Positions 11,777-25,056 of a stretch of DNA of 64,000 nucleotides are shown in pieces. The position numbers and the translations under genes were made by a program. Each line of letters starts with the position of its first letter. Position 1 is the first letter of the stretch. The notes under the pieces are model-generated. The model saw only the letters and a program-made list of their open reading frames with translations, made no database searches and was not told where the DNA came from. The DNA lies in assembly GCA_033816765.1 (NCBI GenBank), contig CM066291.1:5934428-5998427 (forward strand), written 5' to 3'. The DNA comes from Nothopassalora personata (lineage: Eukaryota > Ascomycota > Dothideomycetes > Mycosphaerellales > Mycosphaerellaceae).

Positions 11777-13187
11777 ACGTAAAGGGCTATCGCCGGGCGC
11801 TATAGTTACGGCGAGGAATTTTTGTCCCTAATTTAATAGCCTCCGCGGAGGGCTCGGAACTTCGATGTCTTCCTTTCTCTTAACTACGCTAGCGTGTCGT
11901 CCTCGGCCGTATCCGTATCCGTCCCGCCCTTTCTCGTTATAGTTCGAATAGCTCGCGTACCGCACGCGTTAACTCTGTCTATTTAGTCCTCTCCTCTCGC
12001 CCCTAGCTTTAAGGTAATCCTACCGTAGTCTCGCTATAAGGGGGTCCTCCTTATCCGTAAGCTAATCTACTAGATCGCCCGTATCGCTCTAAAGCGAAAA
12101 GTCACTCCCCTCCTCGCTAACTGTATTAAACGAGTCTAACCTCCGGCCCGCTACCCGTCTATACTCTTTCTCCTCGCCCTCGTCGCTACTACTCCGTCTC
12201 CTACTACTAGCGGAGCTAAGGGTGTATAGGGGAATGTTAGTAGACTTCCTAGCACTAGTAGCGGTATTAAACGGAATTTTAAATGGGGCACGAGGGCTAG
12301 CTTAGAGCAGCCCTAAGACTCTAGTAGCGGGTAGAGGGAGAAAGTATAAATTGAATAAAGGGGTTCGAGGAATACTATACGTATGCTCCGCTGTCTCTAG
12401 CGTATACGAGGTACTGTACCCTTGTCGTTAAGTGTCTATAAGGCCGGCGCCCGGTGCTAAGCGATACGCGTACGTTAAGACCTACGCGGTACGTAATAGT
12501 GTCGGAGGGTTAGTAGGTAGGTACTTCTATGCGGCGAGATTAGCGGTCGATAAGTCTAATAGGTATATACTATGTAGTAAGTAGTATATACTATACTTCG
12601 AGATAAGCTTATTAATAATGATTCTATATTCTATCCGTATATACACATACTCCTACTAACGACGCCCGTCTCCGTCGGTAGGACGCTACTACGGAGCGCG
12701 AGTCGAGGCTCCTTATGAAATTTAGCGAGAGTCGTTAATAGAGTCTTCTACCTCGACTCCCTTACGTGTACTACCCCGATTATTCGTTAACCTACATCGG
12801 TAGATCTAAGGCCTTAGTTAGAACACCCTTACTAGCTACTCTATAAAATACAGTTATTACCTTTATACATAGAGACAGTAGTCGCCTATATTATAGGCTT
12901 ACACGTTACGTATACTCTACCTACATATAGGCACACATGTAGGCGAACGCGGACGTAGGCACGAAGTTACTAACACGCGTATACTACGTTATCTATCTAC
13001 TGCTATGCTCTAGCTATTCGTCCTACGGCTTATTATCCTATAGCGAGGCATAGTAATTACACTCCCCGTCTACGAACTGCTCCTAGTCCCTCCTAACCCT
13101 AGTAGGAAACTCCTTAGAAGACAAGCGGCGTCGTCTCCGGGCCCCGCCGGTAAAAGAGATAAGCTAATATCCTAAAACATCGGCCTC
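11777..13187. other. Transporter 5' flank, no confident gene
   Basis: RIP-affected DNA upstream of the transporter. The part at 11800-12300 is Ser/Arg-codon rich on the minus strand and could be an N-terminal extension or promoter remnant. I could not follow a credible frame through 12300-13187. Confidence 0.35.
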
Positions 13188-14035
13188 CTAGACGAGAGCA
13201 TAAGACGTACATGTTATAGTCTTTATACTATCGCCGTTAGTATTAAGATCTACCGTCTGTCTATAGCGGAAGTAAGCGAACGAGCATCGCTTATATAACG
13301 TCGTCTTCGTCTTATTAGTCTTAACTCGAGCCGGCGCGGAGTATCGACTATATGCCGTAGTTAGATTCGCTCTTTTTAAGGAACACGACGAGCAGTACGT
13401 CCTTACTCTATGTCTATTTAAGACATTCGTAGGATAGTACATCGCGTACATATTATCTATATCTTCGTTCTTAGCACGAACCGCATAGAGATCTATAGCG
13501 CGGAGTATACTAGGAATACGAAGCTCTAAGCGACCGGAGTCTTCGACTTCGTCGGCGCTAGGTAGAAAATTGTAGTTAAGATCGTAAGGATCCGTATCGA
13601 TACCCGAGGCTTTAAGTGCTTTACGCGCTTGTTCCGCTTTAAGTAAAGAGCGTTAGAACTGCTCCGCTTTTAGTTGTGTAAAAGAGAAATGCTTAAGGCG
13701 CTCTTAAAGATTGTCGATGATTCTCTACATCTCTTACACTTTCTTGCTAGCCTTTAAGACGTCCTCATCGTCATCTTACTTAGTTATATTAGCGGCACGT
13801 GTTATACTGTTCTTATGTTGCCGCGTTAGAGCGTCTTAGTATATAGCTTTAGCCTACATAGTCTCTTCTATAGATAGCGCAAGGAATAGCCCGCTGTAGT
13901 TAGGTCCTTGTACTGCCTAACAGAACGGCATCGCGCTACATAGCTACAGCTCGATCTGTCCTGTCGCTAACAATGAGTTAGTAGCCTCGTATAGGTCCTA
14001 CTATTTTTGCTCTAGCGTAGATGCAGTGTAAAGTA
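13188..14035 (-). pseudogene. RIP-degraded coiled-coil fossil joined to Gypsy-1
   Basis: On the minus strand, a frame from about 14035 down to 13188 contains only RIP-type stops and its last 87 codons are fully open. The middle (13650-13800) is Lys/Glu/Gln/Leu-rich and likely coiled coil; the tail has several Cys and Lys/Arg. It is not the Gypsy-1 continuation, because the other Gypsy-1 copy reads differently beyond the equivalent point. So a gag fragment has been joined to another gene or repeat at about 14035. I do not recognise the family. Confidence 0.4.
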
Positions 14036-15002
14036 GTCCTCCTATTTAGGTATAGCCGCCGTATATATTCGGACGGGATTTAAGCAGGTGTTACGTAAGT
14101 ATCTAATCTTAGCGTTATTAGACTAGTCTTCCCCGCCGGTACTTAGTAGGAGCCCGTCGAATTTTATCTAGTAATTGCGCTAAGGTTAGCTATTTACGTA
14201 CCTAATCTTAGTAAGTTATTTAAGGGCCTTAGCGCGCTCGTTACTATTCCCGAATACTTTCTCTAGCTACGTAAAGAAGGCGACGGGGTCCTTCCTATAT
14301 TCGCTATCCGCCTTCTCCTAGAAATACCGCATCCTAGTACGCTAACTCGCTAGTAGGGTATCGTTAACTACGTCCTAATAGAACTCGTTAGAGTGCGTTG
14401 GTTTTAGTACGGATTGTATCCTAAAAGCACTCTTTATCCTTAGGAAGTAGTCGTAAAAAGTCTCTACTCTACTATCCTATATTAGTAGATTCTAACCTCT
14501 AGGTCCCGACGGTTCTCTACCGGCCCTCGGCATAACTATAGCGGTGTTTAATGTCTATAGTAGCTACCTAATTAGGTCTTCTATAGGCGTATTATCTTAG
14601 GTAGGCGGGGGTACCGTAGGTGTTAATTATCGTCGAGCGTCTTCTAACTCTTTTAGGGCGGCTCGCGTTATAATCAATTCGGCCTATATCTCTTCTTATT
14701 ACTAGTATAGTTCTTAGAGTAGAAGCTAAAAGCTTTTATTAAAGGTACCTGCCCCGGGATTCTTGCTACCCGGCGACGCTATTACTTATACTATCTCTTT
14801 AATAGTATATGCCTAGTTAATTTAAATAAATCGAACTTAATGTTACGGGCAAACGACCTGTATACTAAAGTTCTATAAGGTATATAATAAGTTTAATACG
14901 GAAGAAAGGGGAAGTCGAACGTAGTCTAAAGTAAAGGTACCGGACATTAATCCGGACGTATAGGCGTAGCCCGTACTAAGAGACAAGGGCTTGCCCCTTA
15001 CA
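14036..15002 (-). mobile_element. Truncated Gypsy-1 element: LTR plus gag start
   Basis: The minus strand begins with a 162-bp LTR (15002 to 14841) that aligns with the LTR at 25057-25218. A leader and the N-terminal part of Gag follow, collinear with 25219-26000. Homology stops at about 14036, in the codons for Lys-Glu-Asp-Tyr. The 3' two thirds of the element is missing. Confidence 0.85.
14841..15002 (-). repeat. Gypsy-1 LTR (162 bp)
   Basis: Starts TGTAAGGGG and ends CCCGTAACA on the minus strand. Same length as the 25057-25218 LTR but with both RIP-type and other substitutions, so it is a separate, older or divergent copy. Confidence 0.85.
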
Positions 15003-16044
15003 CTAGGTAGATTATAGTTATATAGTATAGTATCTACGTAAGTAGAGATATTTACTAGTCCTAGGACCGGAAAATAATAACTTATTATCTAAATAAGTAG
15101 GAGGTATAGAAACCTTAAGCTCCTACATAACGCGTTATAGGTATTAGTTAGTAGACTAATTATTTAGTTAAATTATTTACTTACTTAGGCTTATATATTA
15201 ATTAGTTAGAGAACTAGTTTAAATTAGATAGTATATTACATATATCTATCTAAGACTATATACTTAAAAAGAATAAGTATAAGTAAATAACTAATCTAAT
15301 TACGTAAATAAATCTTAAGCCTTAATTCTAATTATAAGCCTAATTATACTATATTGTAATATACCTTCTTAACTCTTAAGCTAATTAATATATAATCCTA
15401 TAGTCTCGTAGGCTTATACACGCCTATAGGGGCCTTCTCTCCCTTTACCTCTTATAACGTTAGTACTCTTATACTATATTACTTTAACTTTCTTTATAAG
15501 CTACTATAGTAGGCTACTAAGTTAGCTATATTTAGGTAAGGCTACGTACCTAATCTTATATCCAACTATTCATACTTACTAAATCCTTATATTATTGCTA
15601 TATATAAACCTATATACTAAGTTATAGTTAATATAAGGTATTAGTAGAGTAGCGAAAGTAATTCTATTATATAGATTACTCTAGTATATAACTACTCTAT
15701 CTACCGTTAAAAATATAAGGTTATAGATTTAAACAAAGGAAGTTTTTTCTATTATATTGTTCGTTAGTCGGCTTAAATTCTTAGGTTTAATTATTATATC
15801 TACGTTAGCTAGTATGTATAAGCCCGGGTTTATTCCTATAATATAATTACGTACTTAATACCTATAGTAAGATATACATTCTAGCTCTCTATAGACTTTA
15901 TATTATATAGTATAAGATAGTAGTTAGTATACTAGTAATACTAGGCTATAGTATATAGGTTCTTCCCTACTATAGAGCTTACCTTAGGGTAATAGGTCTT
16001 TAATAGCGGAAACATTAAAGTAATACTATTAGAAAGTTATTAGG
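15003..16044. other. AT-rich RIP-saturated DNA
   Basis: Very AT-rich, rich in TA, TTA and TAA; any original content has been erased. I see no frame, LTR or RNA gene that I can support. Confidence 0.5.
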
Positions 16045-16477
16045 TGTTATAGTCTAGTTTTGCTCTAAGTTAGGGAACTAACCTTATTTGTAACGTGCTC
16101 TATTTTAGCATTTAGATCTTAAATAGAGACGATAGAGTTATAACTAGAGTAATAACTAAGTATAACATCTTACTCTTATAGAGCTTAAATAGAGTAAATA
16201 GGATTATAATAGAGTACTGCTCTATTAGGAATGAATGTCCTTTATATTTAGGAATACTAAGAATCCCTTATAGTTTTAATAAATTTAACTTACTATTTAA
16301 TATTACTATTTAGAATATACTAAACCTTAATCTCTACTATACTGTTTCTTAAGTCTCTATAAGGCTAAGATACTATTACTTTATTACTCTCCCTTAACGC
16401 CTTATTAGCCTAAGAATAAACCTGATTAAGCTAGTCTTCTTAACTTATGATAATATTAGGTTATACTAAATCTAATA
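16045..16477 (+). repeat. Gypsy-2 5' LTR, divergent U3
   Basis: Begins TGTTATAG and ends TCTAATA (ancestral CCTAACA). The right half (from about 16236) aligns with 38034-38272 and 44444-44680; the left half, the U3 part, does not align with either. Confidence 0.75.
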
Positions 16478-16600
16478 GCTATAAACGCCCTCTATAAGAG
16501 GAGACTAATAGAGTAAACGAGAAATACCCGCCCCTAGTAAAGTAAGTAGAGTCTAACGACCTTAGACTACGAATAATACTATTAATACCTTAGCTATTTA

Positions 16601-16686
16601 TATAGATTATAATATCATTAGGATTAGTAAGCTAGATTTTCGCTATAGATTATAATACCATTAGGATTAGTAAGCTAGATCTTTAC
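16601..16686 (+). repeat. 43-bp tandem duplication in gag
   Basis: Two adjacent copies, 16601-16643 and 16644-16686, both carrying ATTAGGATTAGTAAGCTAGA. The main Gypsy-2 has a single copy near 38395-38440. Confidence 0.8.
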
Positions 16687-18309
16687 TATAGCAACTAAGA
16701 TAAGTTCAACACTTAGGCTACTTAGCTAGACATATACTTTATATTTAATCTAATAGCTAATAACCTTAAGCCTATCTTTACTACTATCTTTTTTTAGGAA
16801 CGAGTATAGTATTAGGTTAAACTATTTCTTAGGACCTACCTAGATAGTAACGTTAACAATAATATAAACGGAATCTTTACGTCTTACGGTTACCTTTTAA
16901 AGAGTGTCTTTAGTATCTTAAAGAAGACTACTACTACTATACGCGTTATCTAGTACCTAATCTAGAAGACATCTACTACTAACTATGCTACTAAATTCTA
17001 GGAGTATGCCTAGCTTACCAATTAGGACGACAAAGTACTTTAAGTTATATACTAAAGAGAACTAAAGGATTAAGTTAAGAATAAGTTAATAAGGGACCGT
17101 TAAAAGTATTAATAACTTAGAATCTTTAGTTAAAGTTACGATCGATTTTAATAATAAGCTCTATAAGAGAGCTATAGAATAACAATACGGCTCTAAGATA
17201 TCTAGAAAGGTCGGATTTATACTAGGCTACGACAATTAATACCGAGGCTTTAATAATTTTTATAATAATAATAAGCCTAGGAACTATACCCTATACTATA
17301 GGCTATAGCTAATAGAGCTTAACGTTATAGGGAAAGGTCGTAAGGTTACAAATAGGGGTAAGTTTAAGCCTAGGAGTTTAGAAGAAGTATTACCTATTAT
17401 ACCTATAGAAAGGAAGGCTATATAGCGAGGGATTACTACGGTATAAATATAGTGCGCCGTAAGCAGTTTAATATACTATAATAAAGAACTAGTAAACTCG
17501 AGAGTAGCGTTATATTACTAGGTAGTACCAACTATACTCGAGAAGTAGCGGAGAGAGTTAGTAAATAAAGTAATATACCTCTCCTAGACCTCTTATATAG
17601 ATAAGAAGGATGCTATAATTACGAGAATTAACTACAATAGTTTAATATAATAGTATAAAGAGTTGACTACGAGATTAAGTCCGAGTCTTAAAATAGTTAG
17701 AGAAGCCTTTATTAGCAATTCTATTACTAAAACTTGTATTAGGTTTACTACTCCTTTAAATTAGGAGTAGGGTGTTAGCCTTAGTAACTATAAGGAATCT
17801 TAGGGGTAACGTGTAGGTAGAACGCTACGTGTTAAGAAGTAAATATACGAAAATCCTACTCTAACGACAATAGAAGTAATATAGAAAACTAAAGCCTAAG
17901 ATAGAATAGGTTATAGTTACCGGAACTATAAGAAGAAAGTTAAGGAACTACCGGGCTAGATACGATTAAGGAACACTAGGACCTAGAAGAATTAAGTAAA
18001 GAAGATTCCTCCGAAGGAGAAGAGAACAATACTAACAACGATAATAGCTAAGTGACCTTTACAATTAACATACTAAAAAAGCTATATAGTATAATTATTT
18101 ACCTATAGAGAAGATGTTAAAATTGCTACTAAAGATATTCGGACGACAAATACTATATCCTTACAAGTTTAATAAAGTTCTTAATGTACTATAAGTAATA
18201 GCTTAGATATACCTAATTAAAAGCGTTAATCAAAATACCGTAATAGTAGTTACTAAACAACTACCGTTAGGAAGCCAGATTATAGGTACCGGATATATTA
18301 TCCTATTAG

Positions 18310-18752
18310 AAGGTAGGTTGTAGCGGAAGCTAGCCTTAAGATTTATAGGATCGTCGTAGTAAATGGTAGGTATAATAGTAATAAGAGTAGTAAGACAAGC
18401 GGCTCCTAACATAGTTGGAACATGCTAGTTCCTAACTATGTTAAGATTTAGGACGCTCTAGGCGGTCTAGAAGTTAAGTTATAGAATTTAATAGAATGTT
18501 CTAGCTATAACTTCTTCTAAATCCTATGCTGAGAATATCTACGCCTACGTAATAGATTACGTGGCATAGAAGGTTCTAGGAGTCTATAATCGAATATAAA
18601 TAAGAGTAGAATCAGCCCTCTAGATAGGTATAAGTAATAAAGTAAGTTCTACTACTACTTACTACTCTTATTACTATTATACATCTTATATCTACTATTC
18701 ACTACGACTATCCTACAAATTCTAAGGCTAGCTTCCCCTACAACCTACCCTT
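18310..18752. mobile_element. MITE-like foldback element with about 90-bp inverted termini
   Basis: The left end (18310 to about 18395) and right end (about 18658-18752) are inverted repeats; both outer ends carry GGTAGGTTGTAG then GGAAGCTAGCCTTA. Between them lies about 260 bp of non-coding sequence with a further palindrome (CTCCTAACATAG and TAGTTCCTAACTATG around 18400-18445). No transposase is encoded. It interrupts or abuts the Gypsy-2 gag fragment. I could not define a target duplication. Confidence 0.7.
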
Positions 18753-18759
18753 TGAATAC

Positions 18760-19752
18760 TAATTGCAATAGACTTATAAGATTAACGCCTATCTTAGGCG
18801 TATAAAGGCAATCCTTAAGAAGAACTACCTTATTTATATCTTGAGATTGCAATTTGATATTGCCTCGCCCGTAATAGATTAATTTACCGGCGTTTCCCTA
18901 CCGTAAAGTAGTTCTGTTGTCTTTAAACGTCGTAAAGTAATCCCTATTTACTATAATATACCGGGAAGCTCCCAAATCTAGAATAAAATTAGTTAATTCT
19001 ACGCTTTTGGCGCTCTTATTATCGTTATTAGCGCTAAGAACGTCTATGTCTTTACTATTAGAGTCCTCTATATTAGAAAATAGTACTTCTACTTTGCTAT
19101 CCTAGTTACAATTAGTAAAAAAAGCGTCGCTATCCTCTTTAGTATCCTTATATTTAGACTTATAATTATTCTTCTTCTTAAAAGTCCTATTTCTTAGATT
19201 AGGATACTTCTTAGAACACGTAGATTCGTCGTGTCCTTTGATATCGCAGTAAGACACTTTTTATACAAATTAGCGTGTTCAGGACTTTATATCCCGGTAT
19301 TTTAGGCCCGTTATATGTTCGAGGTTTACTCTTAGAATTATTTAGGAATGAATAACGCGCTATCTTCTTTATCTTTAGCGCTATATCTTCGTCTAGTAGA
19401 TTACTAAATAATTCTTTAAGAGTAAGTGCCTCTATATTAGCTCTTAAACTTTAACTTATAGAGGTAATAAATGACTCGTATTTGTCTGTTAAGTTATTTA
19501 AAGTCTAAGCTATAATAACTTACATAGGTAGTTCTATACCCTTGGACTTTGCATCGTTATATAAACGATAAATAGTAGTTTTATATAGCTCTATCGAGTT
19601 ATTACTCTTAGAGAGCGTAGTATTAAATAGCTCTCTTCAAATTTAGAACGAGGAATTAAAGCTTTTAGGACTATATAAATCCTCTTAGGCATTCAACGCT
19701 TTAAGGGCCGTATTCTTAGTTTATATTTATAATAAAGGCCCGTCCTCGATAG
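18760..19752 (-). mobile_element. Copia-2 fragment (protease and gag region)
   Basis: A direct repeat of 24245-25056: both contain the protease-region block and the gag zinc-knuckle block in the same order and orientation. The minus strand carries the knuckle relic around 19230-19260 (C-D-I-K-G-H-D-E-S-T-C). It continues past the point where the other copy is cut by Gypsy-1, so it shows what lay beyond. It ends at the second MITE-like copy. Confidence 0.8.
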
Positions 19753-19758
19753 TATTAA

Positions 19759-20118
19759 AAGGGTAGGTGGTAGCGGAAGCTAGCCTTAGGATAGTCGTAG
19801 TAAATAGTAGGTATAAGAGGTATAAGAGTAGTAAGTGGTGGGTATAATAGTAGTAAGAGTAGTAGAACTTACTTCGTTACTTATACCTATCTAGAGGGCT
19901 AATTCTACTTATATTTATATTTGATTATAGACTCCTAGAACCTTCTACGCCACGTAATCTATTACGTAGGAGTGGATATTCTTAGAAGTGGATTTACAAT
20001 AAGTTATAGCTAGAACATTCTATTTAATTCTATGCCTTGACTTCTAGACCGCGTAGAGCGTTCTAGATCTCAATATAGTTAGGAACTAGCATATTCAAAC
20101 TATGTTAGGAGCCGCTTG
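19759..20118. mobile_element. Second MITE-like copy, inverted and truncated
   Basis: Matches the reverse complement of 18310-18752: the same outer terminus, then about 260 bp of interior in the opposite orientation. It ends at GAGCCGCTT, so the last 90 bp (the other inverted terminus) are missing. Confidence 0.75.
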
Positions 20119-21180
20119 ATCGGCCCTAGCCTATTACGGCTAAAGTCAAGTTATTTATAGTGTTATAAACGAAGGTTCTAGTATTCTACTATCTTAGGAT
20201 TATAACTAAGATAGTAACTACTAAGAATAGTAGTTTATATCTACTTTATAGCCAATAACACTTCGCTAAGTAGCTATATAAAGCTTATAAACTAAGACAC
20301 CCCCGTAAGCTTTATAAAGATACTACTTATTAAGGCAAAAGTGCTTATAAAGAGTGGTTATAGGCTAAAGAGTGTACTCTCTTCTGAAAAAGATGAATAG
20401 CCTATATTTTATACTTATATATAAAGTATAGTATGCTATAAAGTATAGGTACGCGCGATTTTAGAGAGTCTTTAGGGTAAACTACCCCCCTAGTTAGATA
20501 TATATAATCCTTAAGCTAGATAAGACACCTATTTCAACTATAGTAAAGCTCCGCCATAGTCACTTCTTATAGCTAAAAAAGTCGTTCCTAGATATTTTAG
20601 GATTAAGGTAGTTTCTACGGGAGATCCCTACCGTTTAGGTAACGTTACGCCTATAACTAATACCTTTTAGTATTCTTAGCCCTATAGGGTAGGTACCTAC
20701 TTAGTATTATAAGGTTATATAGCTAAAGGTTAGTATATATCTAAATACTAATTTAATTAAGTAGTATATTAGAAACGGCTTATTACGGGAAATATAACGA
20801 CTCTATATCCTAACGAACTTCTAAAATTTTTAGGTATACTTGAGTAAAGAAGCCTAAAACTTTATTTATAGTTGTAGGGTTCGCCGTTGTTTTATAATCG
20901 AATTATCTAATTTAATAAATATAACTTTCTCTAAAGGCGTCCCTCTAAAGAAATATAATTAACGTAATAACTACTAATATTACCCCTAAATATGTTCTAG
21001 GATTAAGGTCTATATATATAACTTTATAACTAAGGGCGTTTTACGCTAATTAACGCCTTATAGAGTACTTTGTTGCGTTAAAAAACTTTAAATAATAGAA
21101 AAAGAGTACGAAGCTTTCTAGCTAGCCTTATTTAAAACTTAACTTAGGGATTTTAACCTAAGTAGGATAAAAAGAGTGCT
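20119..21180. other. Unassigned RIP-degraded DNA, possibly Copia-2 3' end
   Basis: AT-rich without a recognisable frame. Its position directly downstream of the minus-strand Copia-2 RNase H end suggests that it contains the 3' LTR, but I found no partner LTR to confirm this. Confidence 0.35.
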
Positions 21181-24100
21181 AGCCTAGAACTAGCTATTAT
21201 AAATTAAATCCCGTTGTCTCTTAAAATTTAGCAAATCTAGAGCTTTAGTTAACATATCCACTATTTCTTCTTTTATAGGGATATACTCTAGACTTATAAC
21301 TTTGTCTTATACGCATTCTTAGACTAAGTAATATTGTATATTAATATACTTAGTCTTAGCGTAGTACTCAAGATTATTAGCTAGTTCTGTTGCGGATTTA
21401 GAATCTATAAAGATAGAATTAAGGCCCGTATCTTTCCCTATTTAAAGGTATAGATCTCTTGAAAAGAGAAACTCTTTTATATTTTTTAGGGCTATATACT
21501 CGGCTTTGTAACTTAATAGCGCGACCACTTTTTAAAGAATACTACGCTACCTTATAGGCGCTTTAGGTCCTAAGGTAAAAACATATCCTATAGTACTTTT
21601 TCTAGATATAAAATCACCCCCCTAATCAATATTGCTATAGCCTTTTAATAGTGGTAGCGATTGTACTTTATAGACTAGGTTTAGCTCGTAAGTCTTAGGA
21701 TTGTTTAAGTATTTATAAATTCTATTAAGGGCTTTAAAATACAAGCTATTAGGATTAGAAGTACATTTGGCTACGTGCCCTACGGTATAGCTAATATCTA
21801 GCCTAGTTTTAATAGCTAGATACATTAAGGGCTCTACTTTAGCTTAAAATGACTAAGTATCTTCTAAACTAATTTATTCCTTATTTTTCTCTAGATAGAG
21901 GCTTTTTTCTATAGAGCTACTAACTAGATTTAGACCTCTCTTATTAAATCTTGTAAGCATCTTATCTAAATACACTTTGGAAGATAGGGTAATGGACTTA
22001 TTTTTGCGGTTATAAGTAACCTTGATCTCTAGATAGTAATTAACGTTGCCTAGATTGCTTGATTTAAGCGACTTAAAGAGGTTATCCTTTAGTTCCCTTA
22101 TTAGTCCTAAATTAGGACTAAATATAAGCATATTGTCTACGTAGTACATTATTACAATGCCTGTATTAGCGTTTTTAAACGCTACCTCGTCTTTCTTGAA
22201 AGGAATAAAGCCTAGCTGTTATAATATAGACTTAATGTATAAATACTATTATCCAGAGGCTTGTTCTAAGCGGTATAGCGCCGTATTTAAACGATAAACT
22301 CCTAGGTATTATCCTCAAAACCTTAAGGCTGTTCTACGTATAATTCTTTATCTATAGGGCTATTAGGGAACGATAATTTAACGTCCTATTATTGTATTTC
22401 GTAGTTGTTATAAGCCGCGTAATAGAATAAAGAACGCTAAGTTTTGGGACAATAAGTAGTAATAAAAGTCTCGTTGTAATCTAGTCTAAATGTTTGTTTA
22501 AAGCCCTCAATAACGTACTAACTCTTATATTTTATTATATTGCCTTTAGTGTTGGTTTTAGTCTTATAAACCTACCGTCCTTTAATAGCTACGTAATCTT
22601 TAGATAGATTAACTAAGTCCTATGTTTTAAGCTTATTTAAGTCGTTAATTTTGGATTTTACTGACTCTAGCTATTTATTTTGATCGGGACTAACTATTGC
22701 GTCTTTATAAGTAATAGGATCGGCGGTATTTAGCTCGCTATAGTTGGCTAATAGCGCTAATTCGTCCTTTAATCTATCGTCTATAAGTATTTTAGAAGAT
22801 ATACTACGTAAAGTTATAAGTTCTTTGCTATTATAATCGTTATTTAAGACTCTAGCGCGATTATTAGCGCTTTTACAATCGTAACTATTATGCATCTTAA
22901 TAGATAAAGGGTCTACGTCGTCGTTACTAAGGTCTAACGTAGTAGGACGATTAATAATGTCCCTATATAGAGAGTTTTCGGACGAATTTACGCTAAAGTC
23001 GTAATTATCGAGGTTTATAGTAGGATTACGTGCCCCTACGCTATCGCTAGTATTTTTCCTAGTATTGTCTAAGCGTAATCTCTAATTCCTCGGCTCGTTA
23101 AGCTTCGTAGCTATTTTGTTTTGTTTACTAGAAGTATTATAATCCTTACTAAAATTATCGTTTACCTCGAATTTACTAACTATAGTAAGTTCTTCGGTTT
23201 TAGGTCTATCTAAATAGGTTCCCTCTAAGATCTTTTCGTCTCTAGTAAAGACAATACAATACGTATTAAGGTCTAGTAATTTATAATTACCGTAATTAGT
23301 ATAACCTAATAGAATAGCCTTATTTACTCGTGTCTCTAGCTTTTTAGGGCTAGGATTACGATAATACGCGATAGAGCCGAAGATTCTTATATTATTTAGG
23401 TTAAGTTTAGTCGAGTACCTTAATTTATAGAGTGTTTTAAACCCTAAACTAGAGTACGGGACTCTATTATTAACAAAACCCGCCGCTAAAACTACTTCCC
23501 CCTATAGATAACGAGGTAGATTAGCCTCGTATAACATAGCGCGTACTTTAGATATTATAGTACAATTAGGTCTTTCTATAATAGCGTTTTGTTAAGGACA
23601 AAAAGGCGCGCTAAATTTGTAAACTATACCGGTATTATCTAATAAGTCCTTAAATTCTTTAGATAAGAATTCTTAGGCATTATTAGATTTTAAGACTTTA
23701 AGTCTAGGGCTTTTAGCGCTATTAGATAAAGAACTTTCCGTACGTACTTTAAAGGCTTTAAAAGAATAAAAAACATTAGATTTAGACTTAATGATATCCA
23801 CCTCTATATATCTTAAATAATTATCAATAAAGCTAATAAAATAACAATACACGCGATCAGTCCTAGGTCTTATAGGACAGTAAATATCGAAACTAATTTT
23901 ATCTGGAAAGGCTTCTACTTTCGTGCTCTCAGTACGATTAATTTTTCGAGTTACTTTTACTTTAATACAAATTTCGCATTTTAAGAGCTTAGGATTGTAA
24001 TTATCTACCTTTACGCCTAATTTTGCTAATACGTTAGGATTAATATGTCCTAGTCTTTTATGCTAAATTAGCAAATTGTTTTTACTAGAATTAATAGTAT

Positions 24101-25056
24101 AGTATGTATGTTCTTTATATCATTTAGGGGGAAAGATAGCTATTCAATATAGCAAATTTTCCTTAATAGCTCTAGTTGGAAGACTATTAAGCTCGCTATA
24201 TAAATTAATGACTCTATTCTTAAGACGGATATAGCAGTTACGGGCGTCTATTTACGATAGACTTATAAGATTTACGCCTATTTTAGGCGTATAAAGGTAA
24301 TCCTTTAGAAGGACTACCTTATTTATATCTTTAAAACGCAAGGTAAAGGGTCTCCGCGCCCGTAAGAGATTAATTTACCGGCATTTCCCTACCGTAGACT
24401 GGTCTTAATATCTTGAAACGTGGTAAAATAAACTGTATTCACTGTAATATGCCGGGAAGCGCCTAAATCTAGAATAAAATTGGTAGATTTTACGGATTTA
24501 GCGCTATTATTATTATTATTAGCGCTTAAAACGGCTTTATCTTCGCTGTTAGAGTCCTCTATATTAGAGAATAGTACTTCTCTTTTGCTATCTTCATTAG
24601 AATTAGCTAATAAAGCGCTTCTATCCTCTTTAGTATCCTTATTCCTAGACTTATAAGTATTATCATTCTTCTGATAAATAATATTTCTTAGATTAGGATA
24701 CTTCTTAAAACACGTAGATTTGTCGTATCCTTTTCTATCGTATTAAGAACACTTTTTATTTAAATTATCGTCTTCAGGCCCCTTTTTCCCGGCGTTTTAA
24801 GGCCGTTATATTTAAGGTTTATTCTTAGATTTATTTAGGAATAACGCGCTATCTTCTTTATCTTTAGCGCTATATCTACGAGACTCGTCTAGTAGACTAC
24901 TAAATAATTCTTCGAGAGTCTATATTTGCTCTTAGACTTTAACTTATAGAGGTACCTAAAAAAAGACTTATATTTATTCGTAAAGTTATTTAAAGTCTAA
25001 GCTATAATAACTTGCTTAGGTAATTCTAATACCCTTAGACTTTAAATCGTTATATA
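21181..25056 (-). mobile_element. Copia-2 retrotransposon, RIP-inactivated and interrupted
   Basis: Minus-strand coding order: gag zinc knuckle (about 24740, K-C-S-x-x-D-R-K-G-Y-D-K-S-T-C), protease LDLGASRHI (about 24480), integrase core (about 24100-23500), reverse transcriptase with MYYVDNMLIFSP (about 22140), the RVT_2 tail DISYTVGHVAKC, and the RNase H end with EIVDMLTKAL near 21250. Some stretches stay open (21874-22149, 22671-22895). The 5' part is cut at 25056 by the Gypsy-1 LTR. A partial second copy lies at 18760-19752. It differs from Copia-1 in sequence, so it is a separate family. Confidence 0.9.

Larger units (their letters stand above)
16045..18300 (+). mobile_element. Truncated Gypsy-2 copy: 5' LTR plus gag
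   Basis: A 433-bp LTR (16045-16477) is followed by leader and gag sequence collinear with 38273-40070 of the main Gypsy-2 element. Homology runs to about 18300, where a MITE-like element begins. It is more heavily mutated and AT-richer than the main copy. The gag carries a 43-bp tandem duplication (16601-16643 and 16644-16686) that the main copy has only once. Protease, reverse transcriptase and integrase are absent. Confidence 0.85.
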
